This document shows positions 35,002 to 43,583 of a stretch of 43,583 nt of DNA, in pieces. The notes below the pieces were generated by a model, which worked only from the letters and a program-made list of their open reading frames with translations, ran no database searches and was not told the origin of the DNA. Each line of letters starts with the position of its first letter. Position 1 is the stretch's first letter. Made by a program: the position numbers and the translations under genes. This DNA comes from Chamaesiphon sp. 341R_metabat_111. GTDB lineage: Bacteria > Cyanobacteriota > Cyanobacteriia > Cyanobacteriales > Chamaesiphonaceae. The stretch covers positions 1 to 43,583 of the forward strand of contig JANXVE010000114.1 in NCBI GenBank assembly GCA_025351825.1. Direction: 5' to 3'.

Positions 35002-37065
35002 ATGACATCAATACCTCGATCGCAACGCAAGCATACGCCCAAAGCCAAATCCAAAGGGATGTTCGCCCGCGCCATCAAACAATCCTTCCTCAAACTCGAT
35101 CCGCGCATCGCCGTCAAGAATCCGGTGATGTTCCTCGTTTGGATCGGGACGATTATCACCGCAGTAATGACGATCGATCCCAATATTTTTGGCACCGTCG
35201 CAGGTGGCGATCTGCGGCTGTTCAATGGTTTAATTTGTGTGATTCTCTTTGCTACCGTGCTCTTTGCCAACTTCGCTGAAGCCTTTGCCGAAGGGCGGGG
35301 AAAGGCGCAAGCGGATGCCTTGAGAGCGACGAAATCGGATACGACGGCGCGGAAAGTTTTAGCTGATGGTTCGATTTCCGATATCAGTTCCACCAGCCTG
35401 CGGAAAGGGGATATCGTCAAGGTAATTGCTGGGGATATGATTCCCGCTGATGGTGAGGTGACGAGCGGGGAAGCGGCGGTGGATGAGTCGGCAATTACGG
35501 GAGAATCTGCGCCAGTATTGAAGCAGCCTGGAACCGATATTGCCAGCTCGGTGACGGGGGGAACGCGGATTCTGTCCGATGAGTTGCTAATTCGGGTGAC
35601 GGCAGATCCAGGTAAGGGATTTATCGATCGCATGATCTCCCTGGTAGAGGGTGCAGATCGGAGCAAAACCCCGAACGAGATCGCCTTAACCGTGTTACTG
35701 GCTGTATTGACGCAAGTTTTTCTAATCGTTATTGCTACCCTGTCACCCGTGGCAAACTATGCCAAAGCTCCAGTGAGTATCGCCGTGCTGGTAGCATTAT
35801 TAGTCGCGTTGATTCCCACAACCATCGGTGGACTACTGAGCGCGATCGGGATTGCTGGCATGGATCGGGTAGCTCAATTTAACGTCATAGCTACCTCCGG
35901 ACGGGCGGTGGAAGCCTGTGGCGACATCAACACGCTAGTTTTAGACAAAACGGGGACAATCACCCTGGGGAACCGTTTAGCAGAGGAATTTATTCCAATG
36001 GCAACCCACGATCTCGCCAGTGTCGCTCAAATTGCCCTCGGTTCGAGCCTATTTGATGAAACTCCAGAAGGTAAATCGATCGTGATATTAGCCCAGAAAC
36101 TAGGTGCAGTGCAGGAAGTCGATCGAGCCACCGCCACTGGCATCGAATTTTCGGCTCGTACCCGCATGAGTGGTACCGATTTAGCCGATGGTACTGAGAT
36201 TCGCAAGGGTGCAGTGGATGCGATTAAAGGATTTGTCCGCTCCCGTGGTGGGCAAATCCCACCAGATTTAGATGCTGCTTACGAACGAGTATCGCGGCTG
36301 GGTGGTACACCACTGGCGGTATGTCAGGGGGACGATATTTATGGCGTAATTTATCTCAAGGATATTATCAAACCAGGCATTCGCGAACGGTTCGATCAGA
36401 TGCGCCAAATGGGGATTCGGACGGTAATGCTGACGGGGGATAATAAAATCACTGCATCGGTAATTGCGGCGGAAGCGGGAGTCGATGACTTTATCGCCGA
36501 GGCGACTCCAGAGGATAAAATCGAAGTAATTCGCGCCGAGCAAGCTCTAGGTAAATTGGTAGCGATGACGGGGGATGGTACCAATGATGCTCCGGCTCTA
36601 GCGCAAGCAAATGTGGGCGTAGCCATGAATTCGGGCACCCAAGCGGCGAAGGAAGCAGCGAATATGGTGGATCTAGATTCCGATCCGACGAAGTTAATTG
36701 ATATTGTCACAATTGGTAAGCAATTGCTGATTACTCGTGGAGCTTTGACGACGTTTTCGATCGCTAATGATGTCGCAAAATATTTTGCAATTCTACCAGC
36801 AATCTTTGCTAGTGCGGGAATTGGCAGTTTAAACGTGATGAATTTAGCAAGTGCTCAATCGGCAATTCTATCGGCGTTAATTTACAATGCGCTGATTATT
36901 CCGGCGTTGATTCCATTAGCTTTGAAGGGGGTGAAATTTCGTCCGTTGACGGCAGAGCAGTTGTTGCAGCGGAATATCTTTATTTATGGTTTGGGTGGGG
37001 TGATCGCACCGTTTATTGCGATTAAAGCGATCGATGTTTTGGTTGCTGCTGTGGGGTTGAGTTGA
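35002..37065 (+). CDS. kdpB: Potassium-transporting ATPase ATP-binding subunit KdpB
   Basis: P-type ATPase subunit that powers K+ uptake through KdpA. ATG 35002 gives the expected start [19 protein letters not shown]; the open frame upstream to 34915 is not conserved-looking. 687 residues. The phosphorylated Asp315 is in [10 protein letters not shown], the actuator motif in ITGESAPV, and the hinge motifs in MLTGDNK and [20 protein letters not shown]. Membrane helices sit at both ends. It is flanked on both sides by inverted family B repeats, which separate it from kdpA by 183 bases and from kdpF by 86, wider gaps than in most kdp operons. Confidence 0.97.
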   Translation: MTSIPRSQRKHTPKAKSKGMFARAIKQSFLKLDPRIAVKNPVMFLVWIGTIITAVMTIDPNIFGTVAGGDLRLFNGLICVILFATVLFANFAEAFAEGRGKAQADALRATKSDTTARKVLADGSISDISSTSLRKGDIVKVIAGDMIPADGEVTSGEAAVDESAITGESAPVLKQPGTDIASSVTGGTRILSDELLIRVTADPGKGFIDRMISLVEGADRSKTPNEIALTVLLAVLTQVFLIVIATLSPVANYAKAPVSIAVLVALLVALIPTTIGGLLSAIGIAGMDRVAQFNVIATSGRAVEACGDINTLVLDKTGTITLGNRLAEEFIPMATHDLASVAQIALGSSLFDETPEGKSIVILAQKLGAVQEVDRATATGIEFSARTRMSGTDLADGTEIRKGAVDAIKGFVRSRGGQIPPDLDAAYERVSRLGGTPLAVCQGDDIYGVIYLKDIIKPGIRERFDQMRQMGIRTVMLTGDNKITASVIAAEAGVDDFIAEATPEDKIEVIRAEQALGKLVAMTGDGTNDAPALAQANVGVAMNSGTQAAKEAANMVDLDSDPTKLIDIVTIGKQLLITRGALTTFSIANDVAKYFAILPAIFASAGIGSLNVMNLASAQSAILSALIYNALIIPALIPLALKGVKFRPLTAEQLLQRNIFIYGLGGVIAPFIAIKAIDVLVAAVGLS

Positions 37066-37070
37066 TGCAC

Positions 37071-37117
37071 AGATCTACCCACCCCGCCCTACGGGCACCC
37101 CTCCAAGGAGGGGATTT
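37071..37117. repeat. Family B element between kdpB and kdpF
   Basis: 47 bases from AGATCTACCC to GGAGGGGATTT, the inverted partner of 34820-34866. The internal hairpin CCCCTCC/GGAGGGG is followed by TTTTTT (37115-37120), so it may act as a partial terminator inside the operon. Confidence 0.9.
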
Positions 37118-37151
37118 TTTAAAGAGTACCCCTTTTTAGTGAGTTTTAAAA

Positions 37152-37394
37152 ATGAAAACAATTACCGTTATTGAAGATTTGCAGTCGATCGCAACCAAGT
37201 TATCCAGCCGTAAGTTAACCCGTTATCTACTCTGGAGTTCGGGTATCAATCTGATTCTTGCTCCTGTTGTATATGCTGCTACAGGCGGGACTATTTCTCG
37301 CGAACAGTCTTATGCTTTGGGACTTTTGGGCTTAGTGACAGTCGCTTTATCAATTTATCTATTCGCAGTCATCTTTCAACCGGAGAAATTCTAA
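37152..37394 (+). CDS. kdpF: Extended KdpF-like small membrane protein
   Basis: 80-residue protein with two membrane segments. The C-terminal one (GLLGLVTVALSIYLFAVIFQ, ending PEKF) matches the 29-residue KdpF peptide that stabilises the Kdp complex. An N-terminal extension of about 50 residues, with another membrane segment (LWSSGINLILAPVVYAATGG), precedes it. The position between kdpB and kdpC differs from the F-A-B-C order of E. coli but fits cyanobacterial operons. The stop is one base from the kdpC start, so the two are tightly coupled. Confidence 0.85.
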   Translation: MKTITVIEDLQSIATKLSSRKLTRYLLWSSGINLILAPVVYAATGGTISREQSYALGLLGLVTVALSIYLFAVIFQPEKF

Positions 37395-37395
37395 A

Positions 37396-37980
37396 ATGAA
37401 TCAAGTTAAAGAACTCACTACCGCCATTCGATCGACTCTAATTCTCTGGCTAATTGTTGCAGTTATTTATCCGCTAATTATCCTAGTATTTGGGCAAATC
37501 TTCGTACCATTTCAAGCAAATGGCAGTATCATCAGAAGTAATAACGGTGTTGCGATCGGTTCTACTTTAATCGGGCAGCCATTTACTAGCAACAAGTATT
37601 TCTGGAGTCGTCCGAGTACGATTAGTTATAGTACCGATAAAACAGCCGCCCCGACGGGTGTTTCAGGAGCGAGTAATCTAGCTGTAAGTAATCCCGATCT
37701 TCCCAAACGAATTAAAGCTGAAATCACTAGGCTCAAAGCCGCTGGAATCAAACCAACCAGCGATCTAGTTTATACTTCTGGTTCTGGCTTGGATCCGCAT
37801 ATCAGTCTAGAGTCGGCGCGCAATCAAATTGCCCGCGTTGCTAAAGCCAGAGGACTGGATACAAATAAAGTTGAGATAATTATGACTCAATCGATCGAAG
37901 ACAGATTTCTCGGTATCTTTGGCGAACCTGGCGTAAATGTCCTAGATCTCAACTTAGCCTTAGATAAATTAGCCAAATAG
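37396..37980 (+). CDS. kdpC: Potassium-transporting ATPase subunit KdpC
   Basis: Single-span periplasmic subunit of the Kdp pump that raises ATP affinity and assembles KdpA with KdpB. 194 residues. An N-terminal membrane helix (about 14-36, TLILWLIVAVIYPLIILVFG) is followed by GSTLIGQPFTSNKYFWSRPS, SGSGLDPHISLESA and a C-terminal EPGVNVLDLNLALD, all typical of the family. Start ATG 37396. It is followed by a family C repeat and the short kdpD gene. Confidence 0.96.
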   Translation: MNQVKELTTAIRSTLILWLIVAVIYPLIILVFGQIFVPFQANGSIIRSNNGVAIGSTLIGQPFTSNKYFWSRPSTISYSTDKTAAPTGVSGASNLAVSNPDLPKRIKAEITRLKAAGIKPTSDLVYTSGSGLDPHISLESARNQIARVAKARGLDTNKVEIIMTQSIEDRFLGIFGEPGVNVLDLNLALDKLAK

Positions 37981-37987
37981 TTGGGTT

Positions 37988-38064
37988 TGTTGGGTTTCAT
38001 TCTTCTGCTTGGTGCGCTGAACCGTCGGGAAACCCGACGAGCGCGCATCCGCAACCCAACCTAC
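37988..38064. repeat. Family C repeat with internal hairpin insertion
   Basis: GTTGGGTTTCATTCTTC, then 47 inserted bases containing the hairpin CGTCGGG-AAA-CCCGACG, then AACCCAACCTAC. Without the insertion it equals the reverse complement of 31218-31246. It lies between kdpC and kdpD. ATCAACT/ATCAATT words are repeated just downstream (about 38111-38135). Confidence 0.75.
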
Positions 38065-38141
38065 AAATCTAAACTTTAGATAAATTAAACAAATAGTACA
38101 TGGTATCTTAACTATCAATTATCAACTATCAACTAAAGAAC

Positions 38142-39227
38142 GTGCGCCATAAAGGTAGACATAAAATATTTATTGGCATGGCACCTGGAGTGGGTAAAAC
38201 CTACAAAATGCTCCAGGAAGCCCAAGCCCTCAAACAAACGGGTATCGATGTCATTATCGGTATCCTGGAAACTCATGGGCGTGCTGACACAGCTCGTCAA
38301 TCAGTCGGACTGGAGATCCTACCCAGAATCGGCAGTGATAGCGTAAATGCTAACTTCCTGGAGATGGATATCGACAGGATTATTCAGAGACAACCACAAT
38401 TAGTATTAGTTGATGAATTAGCACATACAAATATCCCTGGTTCAGAGCGAGAAAAGCGATATCAAGATGTAGAACTTATTCTAGATGCAGGCATCGATGT
38501 CTACTCGACAGTAAATATTCAACATCTAGAAAGTCTCAATGATATCGTTGCTAAAATCACAGGCGTAATTGTCAGGGAGCGAATTCCCGATCGATTACTG
38601 GAAGCAGCAGATGAGGTAGTCTTAATTGATGTCACTCCTGAAACATTAGAAGAGCGATTAATTGACGGTAAAATCTATAAGCCAGAAAAGATCCAGCAGT
38701 CTCTCCAAAATTTTTTTCAGCGACGTAATTTGATCGCTCTCAGAGAATTAGCATTGAGAGAATTAGCCAATGCTGTTGAAGACCAAGGTAGTGAATATCC
38801 CACTCTAAATGGTCAGTATTGCTTGATTAGAGAGCGGATTTTGGTATGTATTTCTACCTATCCTAATTCACTACGATTGCTCAGACGGGGTGCGCGACTG
38901 GCAAATTATATGAACGCACCTTTATCTGTATTATTTATTGCCAATCCAAACCGATTTTTGAGTAAGTCGGAAAGTCTCCATCTGGAGCACTGCGAACAAA
39001 TTTGTCAGGAGTTCGGTGGTAGATTTATTAGAGTAGTTAGTACCCAAATTCCCCAGTCGGTCGCTGAAGTTGCCGAACGCGAACATGTGACTCAGATCGT
39101 GATTGGCGAAAGTCAACAATCTTGGTGGAAAATTTTACTGCGGCAATCTTTTACCGAACGAGTACTCCGACTAATTAGATCGAAAGAAATCGATCTTCAT
39201 ATTATCGCTACCGAGCAGACTAAGTAG
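38142..39227 (+). CDS. kdpD: Short KdpD: sensor N-terminus and USP domain without kinase
   Basis: 361 residues from GTG 38142. The N-terminal KdpD domain has Walker A GMAPGVGKTY (12-21), LVDELAHTNIPGSEREKRYQ (Walker B and following) and DVYSTVNIQHLESLND. The universal stress protein-like domain (about 230-355) has RILVCISTYPNSLRLLRRGA and QIVIGESQQSWW. The membrane, HisKA and ATPase parts of E. coli KdpD are absent. Such truncated KdpD proteins are known in cyanobacteria such as Anabaena. It probably modulates the K+ response through ATP or cyclic-di-AMP binding or by acting on another kinase. No kdpE is adjacent. Confidence 0.93.
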   Translation: MRHKGRHKIFIGMAPGVGKTYKMLQEAQALKQTGIDVIIGILETHGRADTARQSVGLEILPRIGSDSVNANFLEMDIDRIIQRQPQLVLVDELAHTNIPGSEREKRYQDVELILDAGIDVYSTVNIQHLESLNDIVAKITGVIVRERIPDRLLEAADEVVLIDVTPETLEERLIDGKIYKPEKIQQSLQNFFQRRNLIALRELALRELANAVEDQGSEYPTLNGQYCLIRERILVCISTYPNSLRLLRRGARLANYMNAPLSVLFIANPNRFLSKSESLHLEHCEQICQEFGGRFIRVVSTQIPQSVAEVAEREHVTQIVIGESQQSWWKILLRQSFTERVLRLIRSKEIDLHIIATEQTK

Positions 39228-39249
39228 GGATAACGTCTAATTTATCTAC

Positions 39250-40683
39250 CTAATCTGCTGCTTTAACGCTGGCATACAACTCTTTAAATAACCGCTGTTG
39301 GACGCTATGATCGACGATCGGCAGTGGATAGCCCACCTGATGGCGAGTCAGCGGTAAAAGATCGCCAGTGAGGATCATTTTTGTGTCCACAGACTTGAGT
39401 TCTGGCACCCATTTGCGAATATAGGTGGCATCTCGATCGAATTTCTGGGCTTGGGTATAGGGGTTGAAAATCCGTAGCGGTTTGGGATCCATCCCGCTCG
39501 ACGCGCTCCATTGCCAGCCACCATTATTCGCTGATAAATCTCCGTCAATCAGGGTTTGCATAAAGTATTTCTCGCCCCATTGCCAGTTGATAATCAAATC
39601 CTTGGTGAGAAAACTAGCGACGATCATTCGACAGCGATTGTGCATCCAGCCAGTTTGATTGAGTTGGCGCATGGCGGCATCGACGATCGGATAGCCCGTT
39701 TTGCCCTCACACCAGGCTGTAAACTGAATTTTGTCGTTTACCCAGGGAAACTGCTTGAAGTGGTCGCGATAAGGCCCCTGGGCAAGGCTGGGGAAGTGAT
39801 ACATTGCTTGTTGATAGAATTCTCGCCATGCCAGCTCTTGTTGCCAAGTGGTAATGCCTGCGCGAGCTGTATCATCGCTAGCTGCGGCGGCGGCTGAGGT
39901 GGTGGCTGCCCAAACTGTCCGAATCCCAATTGTCCCAAATTTGAGAGCGGCACTCAGGACTGAGGAGCCAGCAACTGCGGGGTAATTGCGCTGCTCGTCG
40001 TATTGGGCGATCGAATCACTACAGAATTTCGCTAGTTGTTGGGCTGCTGCGGCTGTCCCTGGCTCCAAAATTAACGGTGCTGCCTTTGTAAATCCTAACT
40101 CAGCAGCGGTAGGCAGATCGATCGTCGGCAGTTGGGTTAAAGCCTGTATTTCGGCGGGAGTTAGTTCGCTTTTAGGTAACTCAACTACCACTGGGGCTGG
40201 TTTTGGTTGACTATTCCAGTTGCGCCAAAAGGGTGAATAAACGCTGTAGGGTTGCTTATTGCCAGTCTTAATCGCGTTAGGATCGTGGAGCAGTCGATCC
40301 CAGTTGGTATGGATTTGAATATTTTGGGCTTGTAAGGCTGTCGTTACGCGCTCGTCACGAGTCTGGGAATATGGCTCGACATCGTAGTGCCAGTATACTG
40401 CTCTGGCTGTGAGAGTACGAGCTAACTGAGGGATGCGATCGACTGGATCTCCATCTACAAATAATAATTGGCTACCTGCTTGGCGATAATCTTCGGCGAG
40501 GGCTTTCAAACAGCCCAACATGTATGTAACTCGGGCTGGCGCGATAGCATCACCACCGAGGATGAGTCGATCTATACAAAATACGCCAATAACTCGCGAT
40601 CCGGTGCGACTAGCTGCGGCTAAACCAATGCTATCGGAGATGCGTAAATCATTGCGATGCCAAAATAAAACTAGATCTGACAT
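39250..40683 (-). CDS. phr: Deoxyribodipyrimidine photolyase (cryptochrome/photolyase family)
   Basis: Light-driven repair of cyclobutane pyrimidine dimers. 477 residues. The N-terminal antenna domain begins LVLFWHRNDLRISDS. The C-terminal FAD domain shows TWQQELAWREFYQ, the signature WCEGKTGYPIVDAAMRQLNQ followed by GWMHNRCRMIVASFL, and GGWQWSASSGMDPKPLRIFN. This pattern fits class I CPD photolyases, which in cyanobacteria use an 8-HDF antenna. Start ATG 40683. It converges on the short kdpD gene with a 22-base gap. Confidence 0.95.
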   Translation of the reverse strand: MSDLVLFWHRNDLRISDSIGLAAASRTGSRVIGVFCIDRLILGGDAIAPARVTYMLGCLKALAEDYRQAGSQLLFVDGDPVDRIPQLARTLTARAVYWHYDVEPYSQTRDERVTTALQAQNIQIHTNWDRLLHDPNAIKTGNKQPYSVYSPFWRNWNSQPKPAPVVVELPKSELTPAEIQALTQLPTIDLPTAAELGFTKAAPLILEPGTAAAAQQLAKFCSDSIAQYDEQRNYPAVAGSSVLSAALKFGTIGIRTVWAATTSAAAAASDDTARAGITTWQQELAWREFYQQAMYHFPSLAQGPYRDHFKQFPWVNDKIQFTAWCEGKTGYPIVDAAMRQLNQTGWMHNRCRMIVASFLTKDLIINWQWGEKYFMQTLIDGDLSANNGGWQWSASSGMDPKPLRIFNPYTQAQKFDRDATYIRKWVPELKSVDTKMILTGDLLPLTRHQVGYPLPIVDHSVQQRLFKELYASVKAAD

Positions 40684-40696
40684 TAAAGTTAAGTTG

Positions 40697-40757
40697 TGCC
40701 AAAAAAATCAGTAGTAGTAGTAGCAATTCATGAATTGCCCCTACTACTACTGATTTT
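40697..40757 (-). terminator. Long hairpin terminator of the ABC1-kinase gene
   Basis: AAAATCAGTAGTAGTAG (40704-40720) pairs with CTACTACTACTGATTTT (40741-40757). Inside lies the perfect palindrome GCAATTCATGAATTGC (40723-40738). Seven T follow on the - strand (complement of 40701-40707). It lies 56 bases past the stop of the upstream gene. Confidence 0.85.
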
Positions 40758-40812
40758 AGCCGATTTAGCCGTTGGCACAGCCTGTCTGAAAGAGAATCGA
40801 GTCAGTTAGCTG

Positions 40813-42534
40813 TTACTTCCGGCTACTATTAGTGAGAGAACCGAAGATCGAATTGACACCCGCTGTCGAGATATTGCTAATTGCTTTAGGCAGACTTTCA
40901 GCAAAGGCACTAAAAGCAACATTAAACAATTTGGCTGGTTCCAATTCTCCTTTGACTAAGCCCCAGAGCTGTTGAATTTCGGATAGATGCAAGCGATTGT
41001 CTTCTGTCAATGCCATCACCAGTTGATTTCGGAGTGATTGCCCTTCCGCAGACATCAAGAATTGAAAGCCTAATTGAGCTGTCGGTAGCAGATCGAAATT
41101 GCGATCGCTGCGAGCAATTCCAATCATATTTTCCAGACGTTCCCACTGTAACTTACCATCTTTGATGATTACTTCAACCAGTCGCCGCCGCATTTCAGGT
41201 GTCTCACTATTGAGCAGTCTTTGAGCGACATAAGGATAGCCAATTTCGACGATCTTGAACTCTGGATTGAGGCTCAGAGCCACACCTTCCTGAGTAACTA
41301 GCGATCGAATAATCAGCGAAAACTGAGCGGGGATGCGGAATGGATATTCAAACATCAAGCCTGAAAACTCATCAGTGACGGTTTTGAAGTTGAAGTTACC
41401 AACGCTTTCACCCATTGCATTGCCCAGTACTTTTTCGAGGGCGGGAATGATTGGTGAGATGTCAATATCGGGAGTCAAAAAGCCTAGCTTGACAAAATCA
41501 TCAGTGAGGGAAAGATAGTCTTTATTAATCAGATGCACAACCGATCCGGCGATCGTTTCTTTGGTATATTGGGTGAGTTGATCCATCATCCCAAAGTCGA
41601 TAAATGCCATCCGTCCGTCTGCCATCGCAAATAGGTTGCCAGGATGAGGATCGGCATGAAAGAAACCAAATTCTAATAGCTGTCTCATCCCTGATGTCAC
41701 ACCAGCTTTGATTAGCTTATCTCGATCGAGTCCAGCTTTTCTAATTGCTTCTAAATCTGTGAGTTTGATGCCGTCAATCCACTCTAGGGTGAGGACTGTC
41801 TGACTACTATATCGCCAGTAAATCGACGGAACTTTGACAGTCGGATCGTCTTGGAAGTTGGCAGCAAATTTCTCGGCGTTGCGCCCTTCATTTTGATAAT
41901 CGATTTCTTCAAATAACTTCACCCCAAATTCATCCACCACAATGGTGAGATTATCACCAAGATTCAATGGTAGCAATGGCTTGATCCAGCTAGCCGCCCA
42001 CCGCAGCAGATACAGATCGCGGGTGATGACTGGCAATAGGTTAGGACGTTGAACTTTGACAGCAACTTCTTCGCCACTGTATAGTCTAGCTTTGTAAACC
42101 TGTCCTAAGCTAGCCGCTGCTACTGGACGCGGGGAAATCTCCTTATACAGTTCTTCAACGGACTTCTTGAGCTGAGACTCAATGATCTGCATCGCCAGCT
42201 CATTGTCGAATGGTGGAAGCTGATCCTGGAGCTTGATTAATTCTTCTAGGAAATCCTGCTTAATCAGATCGGGGCGAGTCGAGAGTGCTTGCCCGACTTT
42301 AATGTAAGTTGGCCCCAGATATGTTAGGATCTCGCGGAGCTGAGTAGCCCTGTCGCCTTTATTGGCTTCTACATGCCCGACAGCTCGATCGATCAGCAAG
42401 CCAATCAGGAATCCTGCAAACAGCCAGACAACCGTTATTGCCCTCCAGATGACTAGCCACGGACGTTTATTATAGTAACTGGCAATCGCTTGGGGGTTGT
42501 AACGGCGCAGTTGGGCAAGTTGTTGCTGGCTCAC
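40813..42534 (-). CDS. ABC1/UbiB (ADCK-like) atypical kinase
   Basis: Protein-kinase-like ATPase of the UbiB/ABC1K family, linked to prenylquinone metabolism and to plastoglobules in plastids. 573 residues. The signature KxGQ motif is in YIKVGQALSTRPDL (about 93-106), and the Ala-rich loop replacing the Gly-rich loop is AAASLGQVYKARL. EVAVKVQRPN contains the ATP-binding Lys, FFHADPHPGNLF the catalytic region and FIDFGMMDQL the metal-binding DFG. A membrane segment lies near residues 28-48, so the protein is likely bound to the thylakoid or plasma membrane. Start ATG 42534. Confidence 0.93.
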   Translation of the reverse strand: MSQQQLAQLRRYNPQAIASYYNKRPWLVIWRAITVVWLFAGFLIGLLIDRAVGHVEANKGDRATQLREILTYLGPTYIKVGQALSTRPDLIKQDFLEELIKLQDQLPPFDNELAMQIIESQLKKSVEELYKEISPRPVAAASLGQVYKARLYSGEEVAVKVQRPNLLPVITRDLYLLRWAASWIKPLLPLNLGDNLTIVVDEFGVKLFEEIDYQNEGRNAEKFAANFQDDPTVKVPSIYWRYSSQTVLTLEWIDGIKLTDLEAIRKAGLDRDKLIKAGVTSGMRQLLEFGFFHADPHPGNLFAMADGRMAFIDFGMMDQLTQYTKETIAGSVVHLINKDYLSLTDDFVKLGFLTPDIDISPIIPALEKVLGNAMGESVGNFNFKTVTDEFSGLMFEYPFRIPAQFSLIIRSLVTQEGVALSLNPEFKIVEIGYPYVAQRLLNSETPEMRRRLVEVIIKDGKLQWERLENMIGIARSDRNFDLLPTAQLGFQFLMSAEGQSLRNQLVMALTEDNRLHLSEIQQLWGLVKGELEPAKLFNVAFSAFAESLPKAISNISTAGVNSIFGSLTNSSRK

Positions 42535-42832
42535 GGTTGGAAATTGGCTCCTGCTCGATCGAGTTGTGTTGTGATGAATTATCTGTCTATAGAGTTAACT
42601 TTCGTTAAGCTATGCTTTGATATCTTAACTTTATATATCTCATTAGATTAATTTTACTTAATATTAGTATACAAAGCTACTAAGTAGACCGTATTGGTGC
42701 AATAACCGAACTCAATCTTTGTCGATCGAATTGATAGCATAAAAACAACTAAAAAAGCTTAAATCTTTATAAAGAATCAAAAGACAATTACCCGACGGCA
42801 ATTGAAGCTAGAGAGTCTCAGCAACCTGTGAG
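42535..42832. other. AT-rich intergenic region without a recognised gene
   Basis: Nearly 300 bases upstream of the ABC1-kinase gene and downstream of the lumenal protein gene, both on the - strand. It is rich in TTAATATTAG and TTTATATATC-type words that could hold promoter elements for the kinase gene. No hairpin, repeat or coding frame that I can support. Confidence 0.5.
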
Positions 42833-43396
42833 CTATTTTGCCAGCTCACTGTTAAATTCATTGAAACTCCGGCGTTTTAGTTCGACTGATTCCTTGCGAG
42901 GGAGTAGATCGAATACTTCGCGGAGAGTGTCGTCCATTTTTTCAAATGAAATTTGACCTGCCTGGTTGAGCCGAACTTTGCCAGCTTTATCGATTACTAC
43001 AGTTTGGGGTACAGTGCCGCCATAGTAATAGCCGTCTTCGGTATCGGCATACTTTTTATCGAGGGCGAGACTATCGACGGTAACGGGGATAAAACTAGCC
43101 GCTTTGCCGTAATAAGCTTGCAATTGAGAGATTACTGTCGAGTATTTTTTACAGTCAGTACTATCATCGACGTAGTAGACTAATAACGCTGGCTTTTTAG
43201 CTTTTAAAGAGTTGGCAAGTGAGATTCGAGCTGGCACTAGGGAACCATTTCCAGCATAGAGCACGAACACATTGCCATCATATTTATCATCATCAATTCC
43301 GGCAAAAGCTGGATTGGCGAGTAGTAATGAGTAAGCAATAATTAGGGCAATAGTTAGGATCGATCGATAGATAGATTTAAAATAATTGGATAACAT
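42833..43396 (-). CDS. Lumenal thioredoxin-fold protein, photosystem I accumulation-factor-like
   Basis: 187 residues with an N-terminal signal peptide (about 1-31, hydrophobic ILTIALIIAYSLLL, cleavage after NPAFA). The mature part has a thioredoxin-like pattern (NVFVLYAGNG, PALLVYYVDDSTDCKKYS, TVPQTVVIDKAGKVRLNQAG) but only one Cys where a redox pair would be, so it is not a classical thioredoxin. The C-terminal FDLLPRKESVELKRRSFNEF is highly typical of the cyanobacterial proteins annotated as thylakoid membrane photosystem I accumulation factor. I recognise that family from memory; the direct role is not visible in the sequence. Confidence 0.8.
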   Translation of the reverse strand: MLSNYFKSIYRSILTIALIIAYSLLLANPAFAGIDDDKYDGNVFVLYAGNGSLVPARISLANSLKAKKPALLVYYVDDSTDCKKYSTVISQLQAYYGKAASFIPVTVDSLALDKKYADTEDGYYYGGTVPQTVVIDKAGKVRLNQAGQISFEKMDDTLREVFDLLPRKESVELKRRSFNEFNSELAK

Positions 43397-43468
43397 TTTA
43401 GATATATGGTTTGAGATAAAAATTTGCGTAATTGCTTTGGTGCTGACTGACGGACAAATATTTTTAAG

Positions 43469-43552
43469 GTAGGTTGGGTTGAGCCTCGAAACCCAACATT
43501 TCTAGGGTGTTTGAGTGTTTGTTGGGTTTCACTATCGCTCAACCCAACCTAC
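43469..43552. repeat. Family C palindromic element, intact form
   Basis: GTAGGTTGGGTTGAGC (43469-43484) is the exact reverse complement of 43537-43552. Inside, GAAACCCAAC (43488-43497) pairs with GTTGGGTTTC (43521-43530). This 84-base element looks like a small non-autonomous palindrome common in cyanobacteria. It lies upstream of the lumenal protein gene. Confidence 0.85.
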
Positions 43553-43583
43553 GGTTTTTCGTTGTTTCAGGAGTTTTGTCCGT

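Noticed and set aside
38142..39227. kdpD as a truncated pseudogene
   Set aside because: Short KdpD proteins ending after the USP domain are the normal form in several cyanobacteria, and the frame and motifs are intact.

Overview
The window is a stretch of cyanobacterial chromosome. Marker genes include petH with a CpcD-like phycobilisome domain, phosphoribulokinase with its two redox cysteines, a CYP38/TLP40-type lumenal cyclophilin, DUF3067 and DUF3727 proteins, an extended KdpF and a short KdpD without a kinase half. CGATCG and GCGATCGC (HIP1-like) words are very dense, and cyanobacterial dispersed palindromes occur throughout. I see no phage, plasmid, rRNA, CRISPR array or intact insertion sequence. 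The host looks like a moderate-GC, repeat-rich cyanobacterium; I cannot name the genus with confidence.

Layout. 1-372: three 49-bp tandem hairpin repeats, then a decayed palindrome. 373-3203: HlyD-type adaptor and MacB-type permease of an ABC exporter with no ATPase beside them. 3345-7311: Uma2 nuclease-fold protein, Fe-S aldo/keto reductase, a 28-bp-arm palindrome, and a secreted phosphodiester glycosidase. 7647-13180: valS, a second Uma2, a nested palindrome and speA. 13401-15888: an M15/peptidoglycan-binding hydrolase and a macro-domain-like protein, separated by an unusual tandem array (14339-14676). Its units each carry a Shine-Dalgarno, an ATG and a terminator hairpin. 15944-19189: ruvA, DUF3727, mltG, moaC and tRNA-Arg(ACG). 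19255-23958: LOG-family protein with a 190-bp octamer microsatellite in front, trxA, petH and prk. 24110-27064: third Uma2, a HicA toxin remnant, CobW GTPase, DUF3067 and LD-carboxypeptidase. 27251-32925: PP2C phosphatase, lumenal cyclophilin, and a LuxR-type response regulator with its histidine kinase directly downstream of a YefM-YoeB toxin-antitoxin pair. 33112-39227: kdpA-kdpB-kdpF-kdpC-kdpD, with kdpB bracketed by 47-bp inverted repeats. 39250-43396: photolyase, ABC1/UbiB-like kinase and a lumenal photosystem I accumulation-factor-like protein. The window ends in another palindromic element.

Most genes are housekeeping or photosynthetic genes in short transcription units. The notable content lies between them. 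Three palindrome families, here called A (TGTAGGGGTGCCC arms), B (AAATCCCC...GGGGTGGGT) and C (GTAGGTTGGGTTG), recur, and A and B share an AGATCT junction. Octamer tandem repeats with a GGGA core recur beside several genes. The 120-bp array at 14339-14676 is the best candidate for something undescribed: it may be a set of tandem small RNAs, leader-peptide/attenuator units or decaying small-protein genes.
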